Assembly (NCBI RefSeq): GCF_041224545.1
Contig: NZ_JBGFGP010000069.1
Coordinates: forward strand, 1-64,000
Reading direction: 5' to 3'
Source of the DNA: Sedimentitalea sp041224545
Lineage (GTDB): Bacteria; Pseudomonadota; Alphaproteobacteria; Rhodobacterales; Rhodobacteraceae
Length of the DNA stretch: 64,000 nt
The position numbers and the translations under genes are program-made. Of this stretch, positions 54,776 through 63,863 are shown piece by piece. Each line of letters opens with the position of its first letter. Within the stretch, counting starts at the first letter, position 1. The notes beneath the pieces are model-generated. The model did no database searches. It saw only the letters and a program-made list of their open reading frames with translations, and was not told where the DNA came from.

Positions 54776-56788
54776 TCATGCCGCCAACCCGCGCCCTTTC
54801 AAAAGGGCCCCGACCTCGGGCAGGCGCCCCCGGAATGCGGTATACAGAACATCCGGTTCCTGCGACCCTCCGGCAGACAGGATATGCTCCTCCAACGCCT
54901 GTGCACGCTCGGGATCGAACGCACCGCCCGCCTCTTCAAATGCGGCAAAGGCATCGGCATCCATCACCTCGGACCACATGTAGCTGTAATAGCCGCTGGA
55001 ATACCCGTCACCGGCAAAAACATGCGCGAAATGCGGCGTCGCATGGCGCATCCTGATCGCGTGTGGGATCCCGAGATCTTGCAGGATCTCGGCCTGTCGC
55101 GCCATTGGATCGGCTGGCGCGTCGCCCTCGTGAAACGCAAGATCGACCAGCGCCGAGGCGACATATTCCACCGTCTGGAAACCCATGTCGAATGTCGCGG
55201 CCCCCAAAACCTTGTCGAGCATCTCCGCAGGCATCGGTTCACCGGTTTCGGCATGCACCGCAAACTCGCGCAACACCTCGGGCACCTCCAGCCAGTGTTC
55301 GTAAAGCTGGCTGGGCAGTTCCACGAAATCGCGGGCAACCGAGGTGCCTGAGATGCTCTCATAGGTGACATCCGACAGCATCTGATGCAGCGCGTGGCCG
55401 AACTCGTGAAACAGCGTGCGCGCATCGTCATAGGACAGCAGCGCCGGCTCGCCCTTGGCAAAGTTGCAGACATTGATGACGATCGGTGCCTGTTCACGCG
55501 GGAACCTGGCCTGCGACCGCATCGCCGAACACCAGGCCCCCGACCGTTTCGAGCCGCGTGCGAAATAGTCTCCGATGAACAGCGCCACATGCTCGCCCTC
55601 GCGCGTCACCTCCCATGCCCGACAGTCCGGATGATAAAGCGGCAGGTTCACCGCCCTGAATTCGAGCCCAAACAGACGGTTGGCGCAGGAGAACGCGGCA
55701 TCGATCATCCGGTCCAGTTGCAGATAGGGCTTCAGCGCGGCCTCATCCAGATCATGTTCGGCCTTGCGCCGCCGCTCCGCATAGTATCGCCAGTCCCATG
55801 GCTCCAGCGCACCGTTTATGCCGTCGTTATGCATCATCTGGCTGAGCACTTCGGCATCCGCGTCCGCCCGTGCCTTGGCAGGTTCCCAGACAGCCATCAG
55901 CAGATCACGTACCCTGTCCGGCGTGCGTGCCATTTCGGTTTCCAGCTTGTAATCCGCAAAGCTGTCATAACCCAGCAAAGCCGCCCGCTCCTGGCGCAAG
56001 GCCAGGATCTCGGCGGCAATGTCGCGGTTGTCCGTCGCGCCGCCATTCGCCCCCCGCGCCGCCCAGGCCTCGTAGGCCCGTTCGCGCAGGTCCCGGCGTG
56101 GCGAAAATTGCAGGAACGGCACGATGATTGACCGCGACAGGGTGACGATCGGGCCGTCGACGCCCTTTTCCCTGCCGGCCGCTCGCGCCGCATCCACCGC
56201 AAATTTCGGCAGCCCGTCGAGATCGGCTTCGGACAGTTCCATGTACCACTCGCGCTCATCCGCAAGCAGGTTCTGCGTGAACTCGGTTCCGAGTGTAGCA
56301 AGGCGTGACTTGATCTCTTTCATCCGCGTGTCGGCATCGCCCTCAAGCGCCGCGCCGGCCCGCACCAGACCGCGATGGGTCAGCATCAGTACCCGTGCCT
56401 GCTCGGGGGTGAGGGCCAACTCATCCTTGCGCGCCCAAAGATCGGCAACCCGTCGAAACAGCGCCTTGTTGGACGAGATGTCCGAGAAATGCGCCGCCAG
56501 CCTTGGCGAGAACTCCCGCTGCAACGCCTCGCGATCCGGGTTGCTATCAGCCCCTGCTACCGTGAAGAACACCGACAGAACCTTGTCCAGCGCCTCTCCC
56601 GCCGCTTCCAGTGCCTCGACCGTATTGGCAAAGCTCGCCGGCTCGGGATTTTCCGCAATCGCCGCGATCTCGGCCCTGTGCTGCTCCAGCGCGCTGTCGA
56701 GCGCCGGGGCGAAATCGCTGTCAGAGATCGCGTCAAACGGGGCAATCTGAAACGGCGTGTTCCAGTCGGTCAGGATCGGGTTGGTCAT
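54776..56788 (-). CDS. M3 family metallopeptidase (oligopeptidase A/Dcp-like)
   Basis: Cytoplasmic zinc peptidase that degrades short peptides. The 670-residue protein carries HEFGHALHQ (His461, Glu462, His465) with the third ligand about 25 residues on (YVELPSQ equivalent FVELPSQLYEHW). Length, the YSYMWSEVMDADAF segment and absence of a signal peptide fit the OpdA/Dcp group. First of a two-gene unit with the methyltransferase. Confidence 0.93.
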   Translation of the reverse strand: MTNPILTDWNTPFQIAPFDAISDSDFAPALDSALEQHRAEIAAIAENPEPASFANTVEALEAAGEALDKVLSVFFTVAGADSNPDREALQREFSPRLAAHFSDISSNKALFRRVADLWARKDELALTPEQARVLMLTHRGLVRAGAALEGDADTRMKEIKSRLATLGTEFTQNLLADEREWYMELSEADLDGLPKFAVDAARAAGREKGVDGPIVTLSRSIIVPFLQFSPRRDLRERAYEAWAARGANGGATDNRDIAAEILALRQERAALLGYDSFADYKLETEMARTPDRVRDLLMAVWEPAKARADADAEVLSQMMHNDGINGALEPWDWRYYAERRRKAEHDLDEAALKPYLQLDRMIDAAFSCANRLFGLEFRAVNLPLYHPDCRAWEVTREGEHVALFIGDYFARGSKRSGAWCSAMRSQARFPREQAPIVINVCNFAKGEPALLSYDDARTLFHEFGHALHQMLSDVTYESISGTSVARDFVELPSQLYEHWLEVPEVLREFAVHAETGEPMPAEMLDKVLGAATFDMGFQTVEYVASALVDLAFHEGDAPADPMARQAEILQDLGIPHAIRMRHATPHFAHVFAGDGYSSGYYSYMWSEVMDADAFAAFEEAGGAFDPERAQALEEHILSAGGSQEPDVLYTAFRGRLPEVGALLKGRGLAA

Positions 56789-56868
56789 GGCAATCTCCTT
56801 TTGAAGCGCAAGCTATGAGCGCACTGCCCGAGGGTCCAGAGGTCGAGGCGAGATTTCCGCCCCGCGGC

Positions 56869-57927
56869 TCAACCGGCCCGCCCCCTGCCGCCACAGACCG
56901 GGCAGCCGGCGCGCGGAGACAGCCGGATCGTTCGTGTCTCGCCATAAAGTGCATCATAAATCAGCATCTGCCCCCGCAGCGGCATGCCGGCGTCCGTCAC
57001 CACCTTGATCGCCTCGACCGCCATCATCGCACCAACCACGCCGGGCAGCGGCCCGATCACCCCCGCCTCGGCACAGGACGGGGCCAGCCCGGGTGCCGGC
57101 GCCTCGGGGAAAATGCACTGATAGCAGGGACCGGTATGGGACGGATCAAAGACCGAAAGCTGACCCTCCCACTGCGACAGCGCCCCGGAGACAAGCGGTT
57201 TGCCGGCGGCAACCGCAGTGGCATTCGACAGGTAACGCGTGTAGAAATTATCGGTCCCGTCGAGGATCAGATCATACTCCGTAAACAGTTCTGCCGCGAT
57301 GTCCGGCGTCAGCCTGCGATGATACGGCCGCACCATCACGGCCGGGTTCTGGGCCAGCATCGCCTGTTGCGCGGAAAACACCTTGGGCATGCCGATATCG
57401 GCATCGCGGTGGATGACCTGCCGTTGCAGGTTGGCGTTTTCGACCACGTCATCGTCGATCACGCCGATTGTGCCGATCCCGGCGGCGGCGAGGTATTGCA
57501 ACGCCGGCGCACCCAGCCCACCGGCCCCAATGACCAGCACACGCGCCTGTTTCATCCGCTTCTGCCCCGGCCCGCCGATTTCGCGCAACACGATGTGGCG
57601 CGCATAGCGATCCAGTTCGGTTTCGGTAAAGGCACCCGGCGGTTTCTGCGTGGTTTGAGGCGTTTCTCGGGCCTGCGCCCGTTTGCGCAATACCGCAAGA
57701 CCGCGCCGGTACAGTGCGACGATCACGGCGAACCCGGCGAGCAACAGCCACAGAGCGGGCGAACCACCGGTTGCCGCCCGGACCGGGTGCCCGTCCGGCA
57801 GGATCAGCTGCACCAGAAGAACCACGGCAAACAAGGTGACCAACAGGGCCAGCCGCGCCTGTCGCGACACCCCCATCCAACGGCCCCCCCACCAGATCAG
57901 CGCCGCAATTCCCAGAACCAGCAGCAT
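56869..57927 (-). CDS. ThiF/MoeB-type adenylyltransferase with N-terminal membrane helices
   Basis: Residues about 105-352 are a complete MoeB/ThiF E1-like enzyme: ATP loop VIGAGGLGAP (132-141), DDDVVENANLQRQ, SGALSQWEGQ, and zinc cysteines CYQC (268, 271) and CPVC (342, 345). It would adenylate the C-terminal Gly of a MoaD or ThiS sulfur carrier. Residues 1-75 hold two or three hydrophobic helices not found in classic MoeB, which would tether the enzyme to the membrane. The start overlaps dut by one base. The MoeB/ThiF substrate choice cannot be read from sequence. Confidence 0.87.
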   Translation of the reverse strand: MLLVLGIAALIWWGGRWMGVSRQARLALLVTLFAVVLLVQLILPDGHPVRAATGGSPALWLLLAGFAVIVALYRRGLAVLRKRAQARETPQTTQKPPGAFTETELDRYARHIVLREIGGPGQKRMKQARVLVIGAGGLGAPALQYLAAAGIGTIGVIDDDVVENANLQRQVIHRDADIGMPKVFSAQQAMLAQNPAVMVRPYHRRLTPDIAAELFTEYDLILDGTDNFYTRYLSNATAVAAGKPLVSGALSQWEGQLSVFDPSHTGPCYQCIFPEAPAPGLAPSCAEAGVIGPLPGVVGAMMAVEAIKVVTDAGMPLRGQMLIYDALYGETRTIRLSPRAGCPVCGGRGRAG

Positions 57928-58382
57928 CAGCCCCGCCCGGTCGATCCAAAGCCGCCCGATCCGCGCGCCGTATCGCCCAGCCCATCGGCCAGGTCGAACC
58001 GCGCCTGGACCACCGGCGCGACAACCATCTGCGCGATCCGGTCGCCGTGAGCGATCACGAACGGCGCTTCGCCCGCGTTCATCACGATCACCCCGAGCGG
58101 TCCGCGATAATCGCTGTCGATTGTACCCGGCGCATTGGGCAGCGTGATCCCGTTTTTCAGCGCCAGTCCCGAACGGGGCCGAATCTGCGCCTCGTAACCG
58201 TCCGGTATCTCGATGCGCAGCCCGGTCGGCACGAGCACCCGCGCGCCCGGTGCCAGCGTGACGGTTCCGCGATCGCAGAAATTCGCGCGCAGGTCCGCGC
58301 CCGCCGCCCCCGCGGTTTCATATGCGGGCAACGGCACGTCCCGATCCGCTCCGTCTTCGAATGTTACGCGAATTGATACCAT
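57927..58382 (-). CDS. dut: dUTP diphosphatase
   Basis: Hydrolyses dUTP to dUMP, keeping uracil out of DNA and feeding dTMP synthesis. The 151-residue trimeric-type dUTPase shows AGADLRA (motif 1), PRSGLALKNGI (motif 2), APGTIDSDYRGPL (motif 3), RIAQMVV (motif 4) and GSGGFGSTG (motif 5) in order. Sits between coaBC and the MoeB-like gene, a frequent alphaproteobacterial order. Confidence 0.95.
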   Translation of the reverse strand: MVSIRVTFEDGADRDVPLPAYETAGAAGADLRANFCDRGTVTLAPGARVLVPTGLRIEIPDGYEAQIRPRSGLALKNGITLPNAPGTIDSDYRGPLGVIVMNAGEAPFVIAHGDRIAQMVVAPVVQARFDLADGLGDTARGSGGFGSTGRG

Positions 58383-58428
58383 TTCACCCGGCCCTTGTTG
58401 GTCATCCGTCCTGTCCCCGGACGCTCAT

Positions 58429-59625
58429 TCAATCCGTAAGCGACGCTGCGATCCGCTGGGCGAGCTGTTGCGCCACGGCGTCCTTGCCCATGCGCGGCCA
58501 TGTCTCGGCACCTTCGGCGCTGATCAGGACCACGGCGTTTTCACTGCCGCCCATGATCCCGGTCGCAGGGCTGACGTCATTTGCCACAATCCAGTCACAG
58601 CCCTTCCGCTTCCGCTTGGCCGTTGCGTTTTCCACCACATCGTCGGTTTCGGCGGCAAAACCCACCACCAACTGCGGCCGCCCCTCGGTCATCCGCGAAA
58701 CCGTGGCGAGTATATCGGGGTTCTCCGCAAATTCGAGCACCGGCAATCCATCGCGGCTCTTCTTGAGTTTGCGATCACTGGCCTGCGCCATGCGCCAATC
58801 CGCAACCGCAGCGGCGAAAACCCCGGCATCGACCGGCAGCGCGGCCTCGACCGCCTCGGCCATCTGCAACGCGGTTTGCACGCGCACAACCTCGACGCCC
58901 TCGGGTGGTGGCACATCGGCAGGCCCGGTGACGAATACAACCTTTGCCCCCAACCCGGCGAGGGCCCGCGCAACCGCCGTGCCCTGTGCACCGGACGACC
59001 GGTTCGCGATATAGCGCACCGGATCTATCGGCTCGTGCGTTGGTCCGGATGTCACCAGAATACGTTTGCCACGCAGCGGCCCGTCGGCAAGCGCCGTTTC
59101 GATGGCCGCGACGATCTCAAGCGGTTCCGACATGCGCCCCGGCCCGAATTCGCCACAGGCCATGCCGCCTTCGTTCGGCCCGACGCAACGGATACCGTCC
59201 GCGATGAGCCGCGCATGGTTGCGGCGCGTCGCCGGGTGCTCCCACATCCGCACGTTCATCGCCGGCGCGATCAGGACCGGCGTGTCCGTCGCCAGAAGCA
59301 GGGTCGAGGCCAGATCATCGGCAAGACCGCCGGCCATCTTGGCCATCAGATCGGCGGTCGCGGGCGCCACCACGATCAGATCGGCGCTGCGCGACAATTG
59401 GATATGGCCCATCTCGGCCTCATCCCCCAGATCGAACAGATCCCGATAGAGTTTTTGCCCCGCCAGCCCCGACACCGCCAGCGGCGTGACGAATTCCTCG
59501 CCTGCGCGGGTCAGAACCGGGGTTACGCTTGCGCCGCGATCCTGCAGGCGCCGGATCAGGTCCAGCGACTTGTAGGCCGCGATCCCGCCACCGATGATCA
59601 GCAAAATGCGTTTTGACGCCAGCAT
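58429..59625 (-). CDS. coaBC: Bifunctional phosphopantothenoylcysteine decarboxylase/synthetase
   Basis: Two consecutive steps of coenzyme A synthesis. The 398-residue protein has the N-terminal flavin-dependent CoaC decarboxylase (GGGIAAYKSLDLIRRL, the PAMNVRMW motif, MACGEFGPGRM with the active cysteine) and the C-terminal CoaB synthetase (RILVTSGPTHEPIDPVRYI, GSENAVVLI). Follows with a 46-base gap to dut. Confidence 0.95.
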   Translation of the reverse strand: MLASKRILLIIGGGIAAYKSLDLIRRLQDRGASVTPVLTRAGEEFVTPLAVSGLAGQKLYRDLFDLGDEAEMGHIQLSRSADLIVVAPATADLMAKMAGGLADDLASTLLLATDTPVLIAPAMNVRMWEHPATRRNHARLIADGIRCVGPNEGGMACGEFGPGRMSEPLEIVAAIETALADGPLRGKRILVTSGPTHEPIDPVRYIANRSSGAQGTAVARALAGLGAKVVFVTGPADVPPPEGVEVVRVQTALQMAEAVEAALPVDAGVFAAAVADWRMAQASDRKLKKSRDGLPVLEFAENPDILATVSRMTEGRPQLVVGFAAETDDVVENATAKRKRKGCDWIVANDVSPATGIMGGSENAVVLISAEGAETWPRMGKDAVAQQLAQRIAASLTD

Positions 59626-59705
59626 CGCATGCCCCCTGGTTCAGATCGTCTCGACCATAGGCATGCAGATCGTGATCTGCCAGAGCATTTCATCCCCAGG
59701 GCATG

Positions 59706-60515
59706 TCATCCGTTGTCGCGGAATGCGTCGCACGGGTCTTCGCGCGCCGGCGCGTCACTGTCGATGATCGCGTCAAACGCCCCGTCGATCTGTCCATCCT
59801 CGGACTGGCCCAGAACAAAGACGTTCAGGTCCGGCTGTACCCTATCCAGATAGACCGGCACGCCCCAGTCGCGGCGGGCATGCCCGTTGCCTGTGATGAC
59901 GGCTACCGGACCGCCGGTTTCGTTCATCGCCTTGATGACCTCGCGCGCCAGAACCGCATCGCGCAGCCGCTGTATATCGACCATCGTCCGCATCCGATCC
60001 CGTGGCATCGCCTCGCAATGCGCGGCAAATTGCAACGCTTCGCGAACGTCCCCTTCGGCTTTTGGCAGGGGTTCGGTCAAGCCATACCGCGCGGCCTCCG
60101 CCCCGAAGGCACTCGCCGGTCCGCTCTGGACAGTGGCAAGCGCCGCTTCGCGAGGCACCTCGCCACCAAAGATTCGCGCATCGGGTGCCGCCAGGAAAAC
60201 CTGATGATACATTGAAAATGCGGGCCAGCCGGATTGCGACCATTCCACCGCCGAGGCCAGACGCTCGGGCGCATAGATCATCTCCGACGTGATCCGCCCC
60301 GCCTCTTCACTGGTGAGCATTTCCCACACGACGGCCTTGGGTTGCAGCGCCTTGAGCACCGTATACTGATTGACGTGATGGTCAGGGTTGTCATGCACCT
60401 CTCCAACGATCACCACATCGGCGCCCTGCATCCGGGGAATCACGTTTTCAAGCTGGCCCTCCGCCCGCACGGGAACGGCCAGCATTGCCAGGAAAAAGAT
60501 CTGCAACATCCTCAT
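59706..60515 (-). CDS. ChaN-like (heme-binding uptake) family protein
   Basis: A 269-residue exported protein of the ChaN/Haem_bd family, with a signal peptide (residues 1-18, no lipobox) and the conserved VIVGEVHDNPDHH and VWEMLTSEE segments, and GPVAVITGNGHARRDWG near the end. Family members bind heme, though some alphaproteobacterial ones are uncharacterised. The ATGA start overlaps the rpoH stop by 4 bases, so it is read from the rpoH transcript and may be part of its stress response. Confidence 0.82.
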   Translation of the reverse strand: MRMLQIFFLAMLAVPVRAEGQLENVIPRMQGADVVIVGEVHDNPDHHVNQYTVLKALQPKAVVWEMLTSEEAGRITSEMIYAPERLASAVEWSQSGWPAFSMYHQVFLAAPDARIFGGEVPREAALATVQSGPASAFGAEAARYGLTEPLPKAEGDVREALQFAAHCEAMPRDRMRTMVDIQRLRDAVLAREVIKAMNETGGPVAVITGNGHARRDWGVPVYLDRVQPDLNVFVLGQSEDGQIDGAFDAIIDSDAPAREDPCDAFRDNG

Positions 60516-61390
60516 GCGAAGAAGTGTTGCACCTCGTCGGAGCGGGTTTCAAGGCTCTTGCGCATCTTCTGGAAGGCCGACGCCTCAAGCTGGCGAACAC
60601 GTTCTTTCGACAGGCCCAACTCCTCACCCAGATTTTCCAGCGTGCGAGGTTTATCGCGCAGCTTGCGCTCGCGCACGATGAAGCGCTCGCGCTCGGGCAA
60701 CTCGTTCAGCGCGATCATAAGCCATTCCCGCAATTGCGCCCGGTCGTGGCGATCTTCCACCACCTCGGCGGCCTGCGCCCCCTCGTCCTCAAGGGCATCT
60801 ATCCATTCGCGCCCTTCATCCTCTGTCGACTGTGTCGCGTTGAGCGAGAAATCCGCACCTGACAGACGGCCGTCCATCATCTCGACATCCCGGAGCGGCA
60901 CACCGGCCTCTGTCGAAATCAGTTGGTTCAGCTGGTGCCGGTCCAGTCGCGCTCCCTGCGCTGCGGCTTCGCGCTCCAGCCGTGCCTGGATCCGGCGCAT
61001 GTTGAAAAACAGGGATTTCTGATTGCTGGTAGAGCCTGTCCGCACCATTGACCAGTTACGCATCACGTAATCCTGGATCGAGGCCTTGATCCACCAGACC
61101 GCATAGGTCGAAAACCGCACGCCCCGGTCCGGATCGAACTTGTCCGCCGCCTTCATCAGCCCGAGCCCCGCCTCTTGCACCAGATCGTTCATCGGCGCGC
61201 CATAGCGGCGATACCGTGCAGCCATTGAAATCGCGAGCCGCATATACGCGTTGATCAGGCGGTGCAGCGCCGCTTCGTCACGATCATCACGCCAGGCGTA
61301 GGCCAGTTGCAGTTCGGTTTCTGCATCCAGCATCTCGGCCTTCATGGCGCTTCGCGTCAGGGACGTGTCGTTCCGTGTATCCAAAGCCAT
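60512..61390 (-). CDS. rpoH: RNA polymerase sigma factor RpoH (sigma-32 family)
   Basis: Heat-shock/oxidative-stress sigma factor. The 292-residue protein has region 2 (AYMRLAISMAARYRRYG through FSTYAVWWIKASIQDYVMRNW), the RpoH-box relative NQKSLFFNMRR, and region 4 helix-turn-helix (TLENLGEELGLSKERVRQLE). The start at MALDTRNDTS is preferred to a 67-codon upstream extension because of GGGGGT before it. Rhodobacterales have RpoHI and RpoHII; a candidate ECF-type promoter upstream (61458-61487) suggests the RpoHII type. Coupled to the ChaN-like gene. Confidence 0.92.
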   Translation of the reverse strand: MALDTRNDTSLTRSAMKAEMLDAETELQLAYAWRDDRDEAALHRLINAYMRLAISMAARYRRYGAPMNDLVQEAGLGLMKAADKFDPDRGVRFSTYAVWWIKASIQDYVMRNWSMVRTGSTSNQKSLFFNMRRIQARLEREAAAQGARLDRHQLNQLISTEAGVPLRDVEMMDGRLSGADFSLNATQSTEDEGREWIDALEDEGAQAAEVVEDRHDRAQLREWLMIALNELPERERFIVRERKLRDKPRTLENLGEELGLSKERVRQLEASAFQKMRKSLETRSDEVQHFFA

Positions 61391-61457
61391 CGTTACCCCC
61401 GGTCTCCTCCCCCGGTCTGTCACCCGATTTTCGGCGGGTTGTTTTGCGTTTTCATGA

Positions 61458-61487
61458 CAGATACGCAGGACAGAGAAGTTTGGATCA
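61458..61487 (-). promoter_or_regulatory. Candidate ECF/RpoE-type promoter of rpoH
   Basis: Read leftward, TGATCC (61487-61482) is the -35 of the Rhodobacter sigma-E type, followed after 18 bases by TATCTG (61463-61458). It is 68 bases before the rpoH start, directly next to the divergent cobU start. In R. sphaeroides rpoHII belongs to the RpoE regulon; here the -10 is only a weak match. Confidence 0.4.
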
Positions 61488-61490
61488 ATC

Positions 61491-62027
61491 ATGGGTAGTA
61501 CAGGCGTGCAACCAACCCACACACTCGTTCTGGGCGGCGCAGCATCCGGCAAGTCGGCCTTTGCCGAGCAGCTTGCCGGGCGCGCGGGCAAACCGATGGT
61601 CTACATCGCCACCGCGCAGGCCTTTGATACCGAGATGCGCGACAGGATTGACCTGCACGTGGCGCGGCGCGGCGATGCCTGGACCACGATCGAGGCGCCG
61701 CTGGATGTTGCCGGCGCGATCCGGTCGCTGTCGTCGCATCAGATCTGCCTGCTCGACTGCGCAACCATGTGGCTCAGCAACCAGATGCTGGCCGAGTGCG
61801 ATATTCCCGAGGCCGAGGCCGCTCTGCTTGACGCGATCCGGACCTGCGCCGCCGATCTGGTGATCGTTACCAACGAGGTCGGTCAGGGCATCGTGCCGGA
61901 AAACCCGCTCGCCCGCAGGTTTCGCGACGCGCAGGGGCGGCTCAACATCAGGCTCGCAGGCGCGTGCCACGGGGTGGTGCAGGTCATCGCCGGGCTGCCG
62001 CGCGTACTGAAGGGGGCGCTTGAATGA
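61491..62027 (+). CDS. cobU: Adenosylcobinamide kinase/guanylyltransferase
   Basis: Phosphorylates adenosylcobinamide and adds GMP, preparing B12 for attachment of the lower ligand. The 178-residue protein has the P-loop GGAASGKS (15-22) and the CobU/CobP motifs YIATAQAFDTEM and TNEVGQGIVPENPLAR. The ATG overlaps the divergent rpoH promoter region. It overlaps the next phosphatase gene by 4 bases, suggesting joint action in nucleotide-loop assembly. The B12-dependent nrdJ at the left end is a customer for the pathway. Confidence 0.94.
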   Translation: MGSTGVQPTHTLVLGGAASGKSAFAEQLAGRAGKPMVYIATAQAFDTEMRDRIDLHVARRGDAWTTIEAPLDVAGAIRSLSSHQICLLDCATMWLSNQMLAECDIPEAEAALLDAIRTCAADLVIVTNEVGQGIVPENPLARRFRDAQGRLNIRLAGACHGVVQVIAGLPRVLKGALE

Positions 62028-62602
62028 CCACGTTCCACTGGATCCGTCATGGGCCGACACATGAGCGTGCCTTTGTCGGCTGGCGCGACGTGCCGGCCGA
62101 TCTGTCCGACACGGCTCGGATCGGGCGGCTGAACCGGTTCCTGCCCGACGACGCGATCGTGGTGGCGTCCGATCTGGTCCGCGCCTCTGCCACCGCCGAT
62201 GTGCTCAGCACGGGACGGACGCGCCTGCCGGACGTGCCGGACCTGCGGGAGTTTGATTTCGGCGACTGGGACGGGTGTCATTTTTCCGAGGTTACCGAGA
62301 CCGACCCCGACCTGAGCCGCGCCTACTGGGAAACCCCGGGCGATGCCGCGCCGCCGGGTGGCGAAAGCTGGAACATGGCAGCACAGCGTATTCGTCCGGC
62401 AGTAGACGGGCTGATCGAACGATACCGCGGCCGGCACATCATCGCCGTGGCCCATATCGGCGTCATCATGACCCAGATCGAACGCGCCACCGGCCAATCG
62501 GCGCGCGAGGTGATCGGCAACAGGATCGATAATCTCTCGGTCACCGAATTGCATCTTGCGGATGCGCAATGGCAGGTCCGGCGCATCAATCATCTTCCGT
62601 GA
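62024..62602 (+). CDS. Histidine phosphatase family protein (CobC-like)
   Basis: A 192-residue phosphoglycerate-mutase-fold phosphatase. RHG (8-10) and the downstream HIGVIM (catalytic His) are intact, plus LREFDFGDWDG with the acid/base region. Overlap with cobU (ATGA) suggests it is the alpha-ribazole phosphatase of B12 synthesis (CobC), but the family is broad and the assignment rests on context. Confidence 0.82.
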   Translation: MTTFHWIRHGPTHERAFVGWRDVPADLSDTARIGRLNRFLPDDAIVVASDLVRASATADVLSTGRTRLPDVPDLREFDFGDWDGCHFSEVTETDPDLSRAYWETPGDAAPPGGESWNMAAQRIRPAVDGLIERYRGRHIIAVAHIGVIMTQIERATGQSAREVIGNRIDNLSVTELHLADAQWQVRRINHLP

Positions 62603-62660
62603 TGGACACGGACACAATTCGCCATTTTACCGGTCAAGGCGTCGCCTCTAGGCTCGGATC

Positions 62661-63353
62661 ATGACCTATGATCTGTTTATCGGCGACCGGATGTTTTCGA
62701 GCTGGTCGATGCGCGGCTGGCTGATGTTCGAGAAGTTCGGCATTCCCTGCGAAACCCACATGGTCGGATTGTACGCCGGCACGATGGCAAGCGACATGGC
62801 CAATCTCGCGCCGGCGCGGCTGGTTCCGGCGGTGCGAACGCCGGACGGCATCGTCATCGGCGAGAGCCTGGCCATCGGCGAAACTCTGGCCGAGCGCTAT
62901 CCAGGAGCGGGGCTTTGGCCCGCCAGAGCCGCAGACCGGGCCACCGCACGCTGGCTCTGCGCGGAAATGGCCAGCGGGTTTGCGGCGCTCAGGGCGGATT
63001 GCCCCTTGCAATTGATGCACTGCTATCGCGGATTTGCCCCTTCGGACGCCGTCCTGTCCGATGTACAGCGGTTCGAGACCCTGTGGAGCCACGCGCGCAG
63101 GGTATCGGGATGCGACTCCGGCTGGCTCTTTGGGGAGTATTCGCTCGCCGACGTCTTCTTTGTTCCGGTCGCGGCCCGCATCGTTGGCTATGGTCTGCCC
63201 GTTTCGGACAGCGCCCTTGCCTATTGTCACGCTCTGCTTGCCGACCCGTCCGTGCAGACCTGGCGCGCGTCGGCACATGAAATCACATATGATCCCATGC
63301 CCTACGCCAAGGATCTGCCCACCACGCCCTGGCCGGAATTTCCGGCGCTCTGA
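62661..63353 (+). CDS. Glutathione S-transferase family protein
   Basis: A 230-residue cytoplasmic protein with an N-terminal thioredoxin-like domain (YDLFIGDRMFSSWSMRGWLM, then RLVPAVRTPDGIVIGESLAI) and an all-helical C-terminal domain (FGEYSLADVFFVPVAARI). The Ser of SSWS is the likely glutathione-activating residue. GST of unknown substrate; it starts 58 bases after the phosphatase. Confidence 0.87.
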   Translation: MTYDLFIGDRMFSSWSMRGWLMFEKFGIPCETHMVGLYAGTMASDMANLAPARLVPAVRTPDGIVIGESLAIGETLAERYPGAGLWPARAADRATARWLCAEMASGFAALRADCPLQLMHCYRGFAPSDAVLSDVQRFETLWSHARRVSGCDSGWLFGEYSLADVFFVPVAARIVGYGLPVSDSALAYCHALLADPSVQTWRASAHEITYDPMPYAKDLPTTPWPEFPAL

Positions 63354-63375
63354 TCCCCGGGCAGACCCTGACGGA

Positions 63376-63409
63376 AAAGGCCCCCTCCGATGCAACGAAG
63401 GGGGCCTTG
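63376..63409. terminator. Bidirectional terminator between the GST gene and rplP
   Basis: AAGGCCCCCT (63377-63386) pairs perfectly with AGGGGGCCTT (63399-63408) around a 12-base loop; leftward it ends in TTTTCC, rightward in TTGTC. Lies between convergent genes. Confidence 0.85.
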
Positions 63410-63437
63410 TCATGTCCTGATATGGCAGAGCCGGGTC

Positions 63438-63851
63438 TTACCAATCTTCGCGGACCACGATGCGGGTCTTGATCGGCAGCTTCATCGCGGCAAGGCGCAG
63501 GGCCTCGCGCGCGACGTCGTCATTGACGCCGTCAAGTTCGAACATCACGCGGCCCGGCTTGACCTTGGCCGCCCAGAAATCGACAGAACCCTTGCCCTTA
63601 CCCATCCGGACTTCGGTGGGTTTGGAGGTGACCGGCGTATCCGGGAAGATACGGATCCAGACACGGCCCTGACGTTTCATGTGACGGGTCATGGCACGAC
63701 GCGCAGCTTCGATCTGACGGGCGGTTACGCGCTCGGGCTGAAGAGCCTTGAGACCGTAGGTGCCAAAGTTCAGATCGCTTCCGCCTTTTGCGAGACCGCT
63801 GATCCGGCCTTTGTGCATCTTGCGGAATTTTGTACGTTTTGGTTGAAGCAT
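63438..63851 (-). CDS. rplP: 50S ribosomal protein L16
   Basis: Ribosomal protein near the peptidyl-transferase and A-site tRNA. The 137-residue protein starts MLQPKRTKFRKMHKGRISG and has the conserved RIFPDTPVTSKPTEVRMGKG loop (Arg81-type hydroxylation region). Length matches the family exactly. Follows rpsC by 12 bases in the S10-spc-type operon, which continues beyond the right edge. Confidence 0.97.
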   Translation of the reverse strand: MLQPKRTKFRKMHKGRISGLAKGGSDLNFGTYGLKALQPERVTARQIEAARRAMTRHMKRQGRVWIRIFPDTPVTSKPTEVRMGKGKGSVDFWAAKVKPGRVMFELDGVNDDVAREALRLAAMKLPIKTRIVVREDW

Positions 63852-63863
63852 TGTCGTATCTCC

